From: Boesenbergia rotunda
Taxonomy: Eukaryota; Streptophyta; Magnoliopsida; Zingiberales; Zingiberaceae
DNA: 64,000 bases
NCBI GenBank assembly: GCA_024364735.1
Contig: JAGFNQ010009501.1
Span: forward strand, 1 to 64,000
Direction of reading: 5' to 3'
Shown: piece after piece, positions 55,428-64,000 of the stretch
Numbering within the stretch: the first letter of the stretch is position 1
How the letters are laid out: every line of letters begins with the position of its first letter
Notes under the pieces: model-generated
The model's database searches: none
Seen by the model: the letters and a program-made list of their open reading frames with translations, nothing else
Told to the model about the DNA's origin: nothing
Program-made: the position numbers and the translations under genes

Positions 55428-57123
55428 GATCGAGTGATTAACCTAGAAATACAAATTGAGTTTATGTGAGAAGAATGATTAAAGAATGTATCAACATACA
55501 TTAATAAAAATCCTATTTATTTTTCAAATTGAATAACCCTTTTATCAATTCGGGAGATCGTAGGAACATCTCCAAATAGGTTGATATCCAACCATAGATA
55601 AGAACTACCATGGCTGTGGCCATCAAGTTATTCTTAGCTATGAAGGTAGGTAATTATACCGATTACATATCACATATATGTAACTATCACATTATGCTAT
55701 CAACTAATTGAATGTTTGCATAAATCATTGGGTTGTTAACTCATTAACAAGTATGCGACATTATACATAGCACCCAACTGCACCTCTCTTTACATCGACC
55801 TTGGCTGTGGCACAACAAATCGATGCTCCAAGCTTAAGGCTGACCCATTAATCAAGAAATAGTTTTAATATGGTTGGAGCTCATTCAATCGTTTAGTCAG
55901 GCTTGGATGTGTCCAACAACCAAAACTAAGGATTGACCTCTGACTCCAACTACATTATTCATAAACTAATTCCATGGTTTGAACATGTTGAGGTTCAAGC
56001 TGGGCATGGATGTGTCCATCAACCCAAACGAGAAACAAAACTCCGATTCTAACCATATTAATGGAAGGTGTTGGCCTTAATATTTTGTAAGGGGTTTTGG
56101 GTCTCATCTTTTCTAAGCACATTCATGACATATAATCATGTCATGACTAACGATTTCCTTAATAAAGTATGTATGTGACTTAAGTTATCAAGTCTCATTA
56201 ATTGAATTAGGAACCGGATTTCCTAATTCTAATTTCATACTTTATTGAAGGAATTGTTTTGGGAAACAATTTCCTAAATTGTCATAATCAATTTCGGAAA
56301 TAATATGATCAAGACTTTGATTTCTCTAAATCAAAACTTGTTAAATTAAGAGACAATTCCCTTAATTCAACCACATATTATTTTCATGAAAATCTCATTT
56401 AAGAAACTCTATAGGAAACCATTTTCCTAATTAATTTTGGAGACAACAATATGTAAGAGCATCACCTCTTAAAACATATTTTATTCATGGATTTAATTAA
56501 TTACAACAAATCGTTTTCTAAGGGTGGCTCCCCGAGGCTCAGATACCCAAAGAAAAGTAATTTGTCGTAAATCCAATTTGGTCCGCTTCGGAAGCGCAAC
56601 CAAATTAAACATGACAATTTATTTAAAATTGGGAAATTAAATTACAACAACTAACTTTAAATTGGACGGCTCCCCGAGGCTCAATCCAAAATAAAGAATT
56701 TTGTTGTCAATTTAAAAACCAATTCAAATTTAATTGTCAATTAATTGTCCATAAATTTATCTAGACTTTCTTGAAAGAAAGTGCCCAAAATTGCGAGATT
56801 TCATAATAGGTTTTCAGAATAATTGTAAGTTTCTGGTACAAAGAAAACCTACATATTTCCAAAGTTGAAAAATTTCTAAAATAGAAAATTTCCAAGATTG
56901 GAAAGTTTCCAAAGATGGGAAGTTTTCACAATTATTATAAAATTTCAGAAACTAGGAAATTTCAAACGTTTGCGAAATTTCATGAGGATTTCCAAACTTT
57001 GAAATTCCTAAATCTAAAATTTATTATAATTGGAAAGTTTCCATAATTGAAAATTTTTCCAAAATTGAGATCATGACAAAGTTTTCCGCAAAACAATTTT
57101 ATGATTATGTCGAACACTAACCG
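55428..57123 (-). other. C3 leader, non-coding, with stem-loops
   Basis: Single-copy counterpart of the duplicated C2 leader. It has two stem-loops around the invariant loop GGCTCCCCGAGGCTCA (56514-56556 and 56662-56689). A further hairpin is at 56575-56606 (AATTTGGT with ACCAAATT, inner CGCTTCGGAAGCG). The primer-site end is rich in TTTCCAAA-type repeats. No ORF. Confidence 0.85.
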
Positions 57124-57135
57124 GCTCTGATACCA
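57124..57135 (-). other. Primer binding site of C3
   Basis: Minus strand TGGTATCAGAGC, one base from the LTR end at 57137. Confidence 0.92.
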
Positions 57136-57136
57136 C

Positions 57137-59430
57137 TGTTGGGACCGGGTGCATGTTGACAAGGATACGGGTTCGTAATATTTTAAAATTTTACGTGCAG
57201 CGGAAGAATTAGCATAAAATAATTTCACAAATTATTTTAACCACGTATCTAGCATGCGACCTTATGATGTGTGGACGTAATCATAAATTAAAACATTGCG
57301 AAAAAGTAAACTAATTTACTTTGTACCTTGCGTAACTCGAAGAAAAGGGACGAGATCCAAGCGTAGCGTCCCTTAGAAGCTTCGCCTCTATTCGCGTCCA
57401 CGCCGAGTTCTCTTCGGGATGACTTCGCAAAGTCACGAGTTTTGTGCCGACGAGAACTACTAGATTGTCTAAAGGCACAACTAGAATATCAAGAGAAAAG
57501 AAAGGAAACTAACCACCAAGAATCGGAATCTAAATTCATGGAAGGAAGGAGATGTGATCCGCTTCTTCTTCTTCTTGGTTGGCTTCTCCTTCTTCTTGAT
57601 GGCTCACGGCAACCAAAGGTTGGAGGTGCGCCGACCCTAGCTCTCAAGGAGGGCGCCGGCCCTAGGATGCCCTATGGAGCACCGACCCTAAAGGGAAGAA
57701 AGAAGAGAGAATAAAAGAGAGAGAGGGAGAGAGTTAATCTCTTGATAGCTCTATATCGATTTTGAAATTCAAGGCTTGCCTTTGGTTCCTTTATATAGTG
57801 GCCTCTCCCTTACCAAGTCTCTCTTTTAACGGAATTAACGGAATTAGTTATCATAAGAATTTTATCTTATAAAATTTCTTATGACTTATTCCGTTATGCC
57901 TAGTTTTATTATAACTAACTTTATAATAAAACAAATTCTTCTCTCCTTTAATTATGGAATAAATTTTATAAGAAATTTATAAACTTTCTTATTATGAAAA
58001 AAGCAATTCATAATTGATTTTATAAAATTAAAATAAACCATTCCATGGATCATTTTAATTTCCATAAAAAGAATAAATTTCTATAAATTTATTTATATAA
58101 ATTTCTTTATACAAATTTATTTATCCATAATTTATAAAATAAATCGCGCTAGATTTATTTTATTAATTAAACCAAATAAATTGGTTTCTTCCCCTTGTTG
58201 TGGCCGGCCAAACCAAAGGGGGTTATCACCCTCTTTGGCCGGCCAAACCGAGCCGAACCGATCGCGAATTAAACTCATTTAATTCGCCCAATAAGCCTTC
58301 AAAAGACTTAGCCATTTTAAGTTTCCGTTGCGCATCTGATTAACTCAGATTCGACTTATTTCTCTTGATTGGAAAATCCAATTTTCAACTCGTTTTAAAT
58401 CCCTTGGATTACTCGTAGTGCGTGTGACTAAATAGGCTTTCGATTTATGTTGGCCGTCTATAATTAACCAATTATAGAACGGTCATGAGTGGCACCTAGT
58501 AGTACATCATGACCCCCAATTAATCGAAAGATCAACGGTTTGACCTCAGAAGTAATTCCGAAACCCTTCAGCAGCTCTAATGAATCGTGCCCCATTCCCT
58601 TCACCATCTTATACCCACTTGGTTCAGGACACGGTCTATTTGTGTCAGTCCCCACTAGGCTGACTACGTCACACCTAGCCCAAGTAGTGTCTTTCTCGTC
58701 CTTTGGATTTCTAATTACTCTCATGTATTTAAGAGACTCGCACTCTAAACATGATATGCTCTGGCCAGAGGCTTTGAGTAACAATCCGACGATAGGCCTG
58801 GGTATACATCTCCTCGCAAGGAGTGGTGAATCCTTTGTAGGCTGCTCAAACATCTTCGGACACTTCGGCTTATACCCAATCATCCTGGGTCCACACCTTC
58901 TAGGAGATGCTTGCTTAAGATGTTAAAGTATAAGTCTCTATGACCAAGATAACTTGAACACCGCAAGTCAAAGGAACATCGCACTTAAGTTGCAGTAAGA
59001 ACTTCATTGACATATCTATATAGATTACCATATGAAGTTTTACAGCTAGTCACTCCAATGAACTAGTTCCCTTAACTAGCATCCATGTTTATCTCCGGAC
59101 ATCCCAATGTCAGCAGCCAGTGAGAATCAGCTGATTAGAGAATAACCCATGCTAGTCTCAACAGAATTGATAATGTCCATTTTTATCAATTCATCGACTA
59201 GGGATATTTTCAATACTTCACAATTGCACATTTAGAGATAATCACTAGTTGTGATCCCATCACACATTCTCTTATACTGTGAATTGTATTGCGGACATTC
59301 AGTAGATGAGTTTAAGATCCCAATCAAATACACAAACATGTATACTCAAATAGTGAATTATCATTTATTAAAATGAATATTTACAATCATAAGGCGATTG
59401 CCTTAGGACACTTCTCTCATATCACTAACA
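57137..59430 (-). repeat. 5' LTR of C3
   Basis: 2294 bp, near-identical to 49232-51498. TATA box on the minus strand (TATATAA) at 57791-57797, followed downstream by a GAGA-rich stretch. Confidence 0.94.
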
Positions 59431-62400
59431 ATGTACTCTCATGATGTCTAGAGATTTAATACAATTTTTGAGAATTTTTGGGGTACCTTAGAGACCCTAT
59501 AAGTTTCGGCCAACCTCAAGGACCCAAAGGTTAGGGTTGAGTCCTAAACTTCAAGTATATATTTTTATATGTTGTCATGATATAAGGGTGATGGAGGGTG
59601 ATTATGTGAATTTTCACATGGCCTAGAGACTCTATAAGTTTCGGCCAAGAAGGGTTAATAGGGTAAAAGTTATGATTTATTTCAAGTAAGGGCTCCAATG
59701 GCTCTATGGTAAGATGTGATTAGTGTTTTATGATTGATTGGGGATTTTAATGGAATTTTTCCATACCCCCATGGCCTTATAAGTTTCAGCCAGCCCTAGG
59801 AAAGTGGTCTAAAGATTAGGGTTAACTCTAATCATGAGCCCCAAGGACTTCCTATGGTCTCATAAATGATGTATGGTTGTTCCTTTACCTTATGCTATAT
59901 TACATGTTTATGGAATTGATGAAACTCCACCTTAGAAGTTTCGGCCAAGCCTTGGATCTAGGGTTTGGGGGTGGAGTTAGGGTTCAAAGAATGATGGTTC
60001 ATGGTTACCATAAAGTATTTATATGTATAGGATCAAGCATGTGGTAGGAATCATGTTAACCATGACCCTAAGGTTTAAGCACCATGCTTTATGTTTCATG
60101 TTTAGGTTATGACTGGATGCCATGCTTAATGGGGTTACCATGGATGTTTATGTTTTAGGCCATGTATTTGAATGGTAGGTAGAATGTTATGGAAATCCTA
60201 CCTATGTATGCTTATGTGATGTAGAGAACCATGCTAAGTTATATGCTCATGTTATGTTAAGAACCATGCTAAGTTATTGTGTATGTTTATGATATGAATG
60301 ATGTCATGATAAGTATGATAGGTTTATGTTCATGATATGAATGATGCCATGATAAGTAGGATAGGGTTATGTTCACGATAAGAATGATGCTATGATAGGT
60401 ATGTTATGTTAGGTTCATGATAAGAACGATGCCATGATAAGTATGTTACGTTTATGTTCATGATAAGAATGATGCATGCCATGTTGTATGAATAAAGATG
60501 CATGTCATGCTTATGAAAGAAGATGCATACCATGTTTATGAATGAAGATAATGCTCATGCCTTACAGGCATCATGATGTTATGTAATAAGAATGAATAAT
60601 GAAAGGACAAGCATGTGTTAAGTCATGCTTTACGTAACATGGTTATGCTATGAATGTCTTATGAATGATGAAACATGAAAAGTATTTTACTTTATGTATA
60701 GGCTTGTACCGGACCGAAGTATGGGTCCAAGGGATGGGCACCTTAAGAACGCCCCAGTTTTGGACTACCGAAGCTGTCCACAGTTCTGGCACTACCGGAG
60801 CTGTGCAACAGGGATGGGCACCTTAAGAACGCCTCGGTTCGGGGACTACCGACTATGCTGTCCTTACCCTAGTAGGTCGGGGCTCGCGACCTCGGACTTG
60901 CTAGGGATGCGCGCTATGATGTATGTATGTAGTACAAGCCGGGGACCCCAAATGATGTTATGATGATTATGTTTAAGCATTTAAAAGTATGTTTTTAAAA
61001 GTTAAGCATCCTTATGTATATGCATTCCACTCATGCATCCATTAATGTTATGCATTATGCTATGTTGATAAGATTTTATGCTTACGTTTCATGTTAAGAA
61101 GTATGCATGAGAATGAATGATCTATGCCATGATTATGTTAAGAAGATGTTCACATGCTATGATAGGTATTATGCCATGTATCATGCCATGCTTAGAATGT
61201 TTACTATATTTATGTTTATGCCATGTATCATGCCATGCTTAGAATGTTTACTATGTTTATGTTTATGCCATGTATCATGCCATGCTTAGAATGTTTACTA
61301 TGTTTATGTTATGCCATGTATCATGCCATGTTTAGAATGTTTACTATGTTTATGTTCATGTCAGGCTATGTATACAATAAGTGATGTAAGATGTTATGTT
61401 CTAAGTAGAGCACCAAGTATGTTAATGTTTCATGTGCTCATTATGAGATGATGAATGATGAATGGTTTTTGTGAGTAGGAAAGAGTCTTACTAAGCCTGT
61501 GTGCTTATAGTCTTATTTCCTTATACCGCAGATCATTCAAGGGGAAAATGATGGAAGCAGCAGGAGGGCAAGAACGCATGTGTGTAGTAGTGACTTGGCC
61601 CAGGAAACCATTGTTTACTGTTTATGCTAGAACTTCACCTTGGCTACTTATATGTTTGAATATTGACTTCTGGAACCTTATGATATGATGTTATGTATGA
61701 CATGATATGATGCTTAAGTTCAAAGTTAAAATGCTAAGGTTCCCATGTCATTAAGTTAAGAATGGTAATAGGGCATGTATAAGTTAAAGTTATTCCGCTG
61801 CCTTATGATGTCTACATGCCCTAAGCATGTTAACGTAACGCCGCTTATGGAAAAAAAAAAAGCGGCCATTACAACTTAACCCAAACCAATCCCTAGATTA
61901 GGGACTTGGCCGAAAACCCTAGAGGGCCCTAGGTCCTTAGAAAAATTTGCATAACCATGGTTAACCTCCAATACCTTACTTATCATGTCATAGGAACCCA
62001 CTTGGACCCTTAATTGGTTTTAACCCCAAAGTCCAAGGCCTTATTCATGCTTGGCTGAAACCCTAGGGGAGAAATAACCCCTAGAAAATTCATATAAGTC
62101 TCCATTATCATCCATAGTCTATCATAGCAAAACATACCAATCATGCTTGAGGGATTAAAATTAATCCCTAGCCCTATACTTGATGTGACCGAAACCCTAG
62201 ATGGGTTTTAGGGCATCAAAAATTTCCCTAGATCATAATCTATGCCTTACATAACATCATGAAACATTTAAGAGCACAAAAGAAAATTTACATCATCCCT
62301 AAGCCCAAGCAATAGCCTTGGCCGAAACCCTAGGCTCCACTTCATGGTTTTTTTTTCCAACTTAAATCTTAAACAAACATCTAAATCTTGTTAAGCATCA

Positions 62401-62784
62401 AGAACAATCATACCACAGGTGAGAGGGGTCTTACCTTCCCTTATCTTGGATTAAATCCTTGGACAAGGAAGTAGGAAGGACCTTCTTGCCTCCAAACTTC
62501 TCCTTAGCCCTTGTAGTCTTGGAAGAGAACCTAGATCTTCAAAAGGGAGTCTCCTTGTGGAGTTTTTTTCCAAGGGAATGGGGTTTGGGGTTTTCGGCTA
62601 GGAGGGGAGGAAGAAGAAGAGAAGAAGGAAATGAATTAATGGAATGAGAGAAGAGAAAGGTAACTTCTCCACTTATGCTTTTAATCCACATTAAGGGGGG
62701 TAAGTGAAGAGTCATGGTGTCTCTTCCCTTGATAGCTCCTCCTTATTCCCAAGCCTTAACAAAAATCCACTTCATTCCCTCATA

Positions 62785-62863
62785 GCACTCCCTTGCTAGG
62801 TGAATTGGTTAGAGTATGCATGGTTGTACAAGAGGTCCAAGGTTCAATCCTTGGTGCATGCAC
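62785..62863 (+). other. tRNA-like block in the G4 LTR (antisense to the LTR)
   Basis: CTAGGTGAATTGGTTAGAG resembles an A box, and AAGGTTCAATCCTTGG a B box within a T-arm-like inverted repeat. TGCATGGTTGTACAAGAGG lies between them. It has no convincing acceptor stem, so it is not called as a tRNA gene. Confidence 0.55.
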
Positions 62864-63173
62864 TAATTTTCTAATTTATTTTTATTTTATTTCTCTATTA
62901 TTCCGAAAATTCTCTAAAAATTCCCCCATAATCATGTTAATATTCCTCATTAAAATCTATTTATTTTATATTAAATTCTATCCAAAATCTACTAAAATTA
63001 TGGTACTAGAAAACCCATATAAGACCCATTAGTACCTAGTTTCTCAATTTAAATGAGAAAATCATGGATTTCTAGGCTAAGGTTCGTACCAACACTTCTA
63101 GGTCCCTCGAAAAATTATCTAGACATGCTCAATATTTTAAAGAAATATTAAGAGAATTTTCCGGGTCGTTACA

Positions 63174-63188
63174 ATCCCCCATACCTCG
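63174..63188 (-). other. Polypurine tract of G4
   Basis: Minus strand GAGGTATGGGGGAT before the LTR start TGTAACGACC; the same as in G3. Confidence 0.85.
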
Positions 63189-63207
63189 TGAAAGTTCATC
63201 CCCGAAC

Positions 63208-63370
63208 TTAGAATAGCTTCGGGTACTTGCGCCTCATCTCATCCTCGCGTTCCCAGGTAGCTTCCTCGAACTGTTGACTTTGCCATAGGACCTTGACTAG
63301 GGGTACCTCTTACTCCTTAGCTTCTTGACCTCCCGATCCAAGATCTGGATAGGTCTGCTTTCATAACTTA
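63208..63370 (-). pseudogene. pol: G4 pol: chromodomain-like C-terminus, cut by G5
   Basis: The minus strand reads LSYESRPIQILDREVKKL, then after a one-base frame change VKVLW and FEEATWEREDEMRRKYPKLF with stop TAA at 63208-63210. Nearly the same as the end of the G3 integrase. It is interrupted at 63370/63371 by the G5 LTR; the rest of pol lies outside the window. Confidence 0.88.
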
Positions 63371-64000
63371 TGTAACGACCCGGAAAATTCTCTTAATATT
63401 TCCTTAAAATATTAAGCATGTATAGATAATTTTCCGAGGAACCTAGAAATATTAATGCGAACTTTGGCCTAGAAAATCCATGTTTTCTCATTTAAATTGG
63501 GAAAAAGGGCACTAATGGGCCTTATATGGGCTTTTTACTACCAAAATTATTGGTGGATTTTAGGTGAAAATTTATATAAATATAAAGGATTCTAATGGGA
63601 AATATTAACATAATTATGGGGGAATTTTTAGAGGATTTTCGGAATTTTAGGGAAATAAAAAGAAAAATAAAATAAAAATAAGGTGCATGGACCAAGGATT
63701 GAACCTTGGACCTCTTATACAACCATGCATGCTCTAACCAACTCACCTAGCAAGGGAATGTTATGAGGGAATGAAGTGGATATTGGTTAAGGCTTAGAAG
63801 AAGATGAAGGGTCATGGAGAGACTCTTTATTTACCTCCTTGATGGGTTATAAAGAGGGGGGTTTGGGAGTTACCTTTTCTTTCCATCACTTTGCATTTTC
63901 TTCCTCCTCCTTCCCTCATCCTAGCCAAACACCATAGGGAGGAATTGTCCTTGGAAAAGCTTCACAAGAGGGTCTCATCTCCAAGATCTAAAGGCTTCCC
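63371..64000 (+). repeat. G5: start of another G3-family gypsy LTR (partial)
   Basis: TGTAACGACCCGG onward, aligned with the first about 630 bp of the G3 LTRs with scattered differences. Contains the tRNA-like block (about 63681-63760, minus) and TATAAAG near 63849. Preceded by ACTTA; the other flank is outside the window. Confidence 0.9.

Larger units (their letters stand above)
49232..59430 (-). mobile_element. C3: Ty1/copia retrotransposon of the C2 family, complete in structure
   Basis: 10.2 kb, LTRs 57137-59430 (5') and 49232-51498 (3'). Exact target-site duplication ATGTA (49227-49231 and 59431-59435). Order gag, protease, integrase, RT, RNase H on the minus strand. LTRs are almost identical, apart from one insertion of about 26 bp at 57665-57690 and scattered changes, so it is probably the youngest full copy here. 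Yet the coding region has about six frame changes. Confidence 0.94.
40067..61873 (+). mobile_element. G3: nearly intact Ty3/gypsy retrotransposon with chromodomain
   Basis: LTRs at 40067-43458 and 48322-61873 (the latter split by C3), Met-tRNA primer site, gag, protease, RT, RNase H, integrase, chromodomain-like end, polypurine tract. Exact target-site duplication ACTTA (40062-40066 and 61874-61878). Long LTRs and the chromodomain suggest Tekay/Del (inference). The coding region has one frameshift near 46890. LTRs differ by few substitutions and one tandem-repeat unit, so the insertion is fairly young, but older than C3 inside it. Confidence 0.95.
48322..61873 (+). repeat. 3' LTR of G3, split by C3 (own parts 48322-49231 and 59436-61873)
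   Basis: Matches the 5' LTR; about 3.35 kb without C3. C3 sits at 49231/59431 with ATGTA duplicated, and the uninterrupted 5' LTR reads one ATGTA there (about 40973). Donor copy at 49050 and acceptor copy near 61533. Confidence 0.94.
38603..62434 (-). other. Predicted intron of the G4 LTR (interrupted by G3)
   Basis: Minus strand: donor GGAAG/GTAAGACCCCTCTCACCT at 62434, branch-like CTTACTAAG at about 38650-38642, and acceptor TACCGCAG/ATC ending at 38603. Without G3 the length is about 2.0 kb. Confidence 0.48.
38209..63173 (-). repeat. G4: 3' LTR of a minus-strand gypsy element, split by G3 (own parts 38209-40066 and 61879-63173)
   Basis: The left end TGTAACGCCCGC is the reverse complement of the G3 LTR end. 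The right end, read on the minus strand, is TGTAACGACCCGG, as in G3. The polypurine tract and pol of G4 follow at 63174-63370. Own length about 3.15 kb. G3 inserted at 40066/40067 with ACTTA duplicated. The LTR holds 24-nt and 75-nt tandem repeats, the intron-like signals and the tRNA-like block. Confidence 0.88.

Noticed and set aside
62785..62863. A genuine tRNA gene
   Set aside because: A- and B-box-like parts are visible but no acceptor stem pairing or proper anticodon arm, and copies occur only inside LTRs.
1..64000. Host genes or a bacterial-type defence or biosynthetic system
   Set aside because: Every recognisable protein domain is gag, protease, integrase, RT, RNase H or chromodomain; all gaps are LTRs, leaders or repeats.

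Overview
This window is retrotransposon-packed intergenic DNA from a flowering-plant nuclear genome. I see no host gene, no bacterial-type gene, no CRISPR array and no intact tRNA or rRNA gene. Every protein signal is gag or pol of a Ty3/gypsy or Ty1/copia LTR retrotransposon. The priming sites match initiator tRNA-Met (TGGTATCAGAGC), which is usual in plants. The species cannot be named from the sequence.

Layout, left to right. 1-7055: a decayed minus-strand gypsy element with chromodomain (G1); its 3' LTR runs off the window. 7056-8543: a copia LTR fragment (L2) into which G1 inserted. 8544-11922: a plus-strand copia remnant (C1: LTR end, gag, protease, integrase), cut off by two copies of its own LTR family placed back to back (11923-14516). 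14517-15100 and 37321-38208: two pieces of one old gypsy element (G2). These are separated by a solo copia LTR (S, 15101-37315). That LTR is split by a full minus-strand copia element (C2, 16762-37152). C2 is split in turn by a non-autonomous gag-only element (L4, 20123-25604) in its RT gene and by a solo gypsy LTR (S5, 32214-35223) in its 5' LTR. 38209-63173: the 3' LTR of a minus-strand gypsy element (G4), split by a young plus-strand gypsy element (G3, 40067-61873). The 3' LTR of G3 holds another copia element (C3, 49232-59430) of the same family as C2. 63371-64000: the start of one more gypsy LTR (G5), inserted in the pol gene of G4.

Four exact target-site duplications support the nesting: AACAT (C2), TTTGA (L4), ATGTA (C3) and ACTTA (G3). 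Two imperfect ones fit S and S5. G3 is the only element whose gag-pol is nearly intact, with one frameshift. L4 carries one intact gag-like ORF and no pol.

The most interesting signals are in non-coding parts. (1) Four different gypsy LTR families (G1, G3, G4, S5) share what looks like an intron inside the LTR: a GTAAG donor followed by a CTCACCT box, a CTTACTAAG branch-site-like block, and about 35-40 nt later a CAG/AT acceptor. (2) In the copia leaders of C2 and C3, stem-loops keep an invariant 16-nt loop while the arms change. (3) L4 has a five-copy array of covarying hairpins. (4) Paired CAGTCGACTG palindromes occur in both a gypsy LTR and the copia-like L4. (5) A tRNA-like block lies antisense in the U3 of one gypsy LTR family. 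A tandem duplication with a single N at its junction (30158) may be an assembly artefact.
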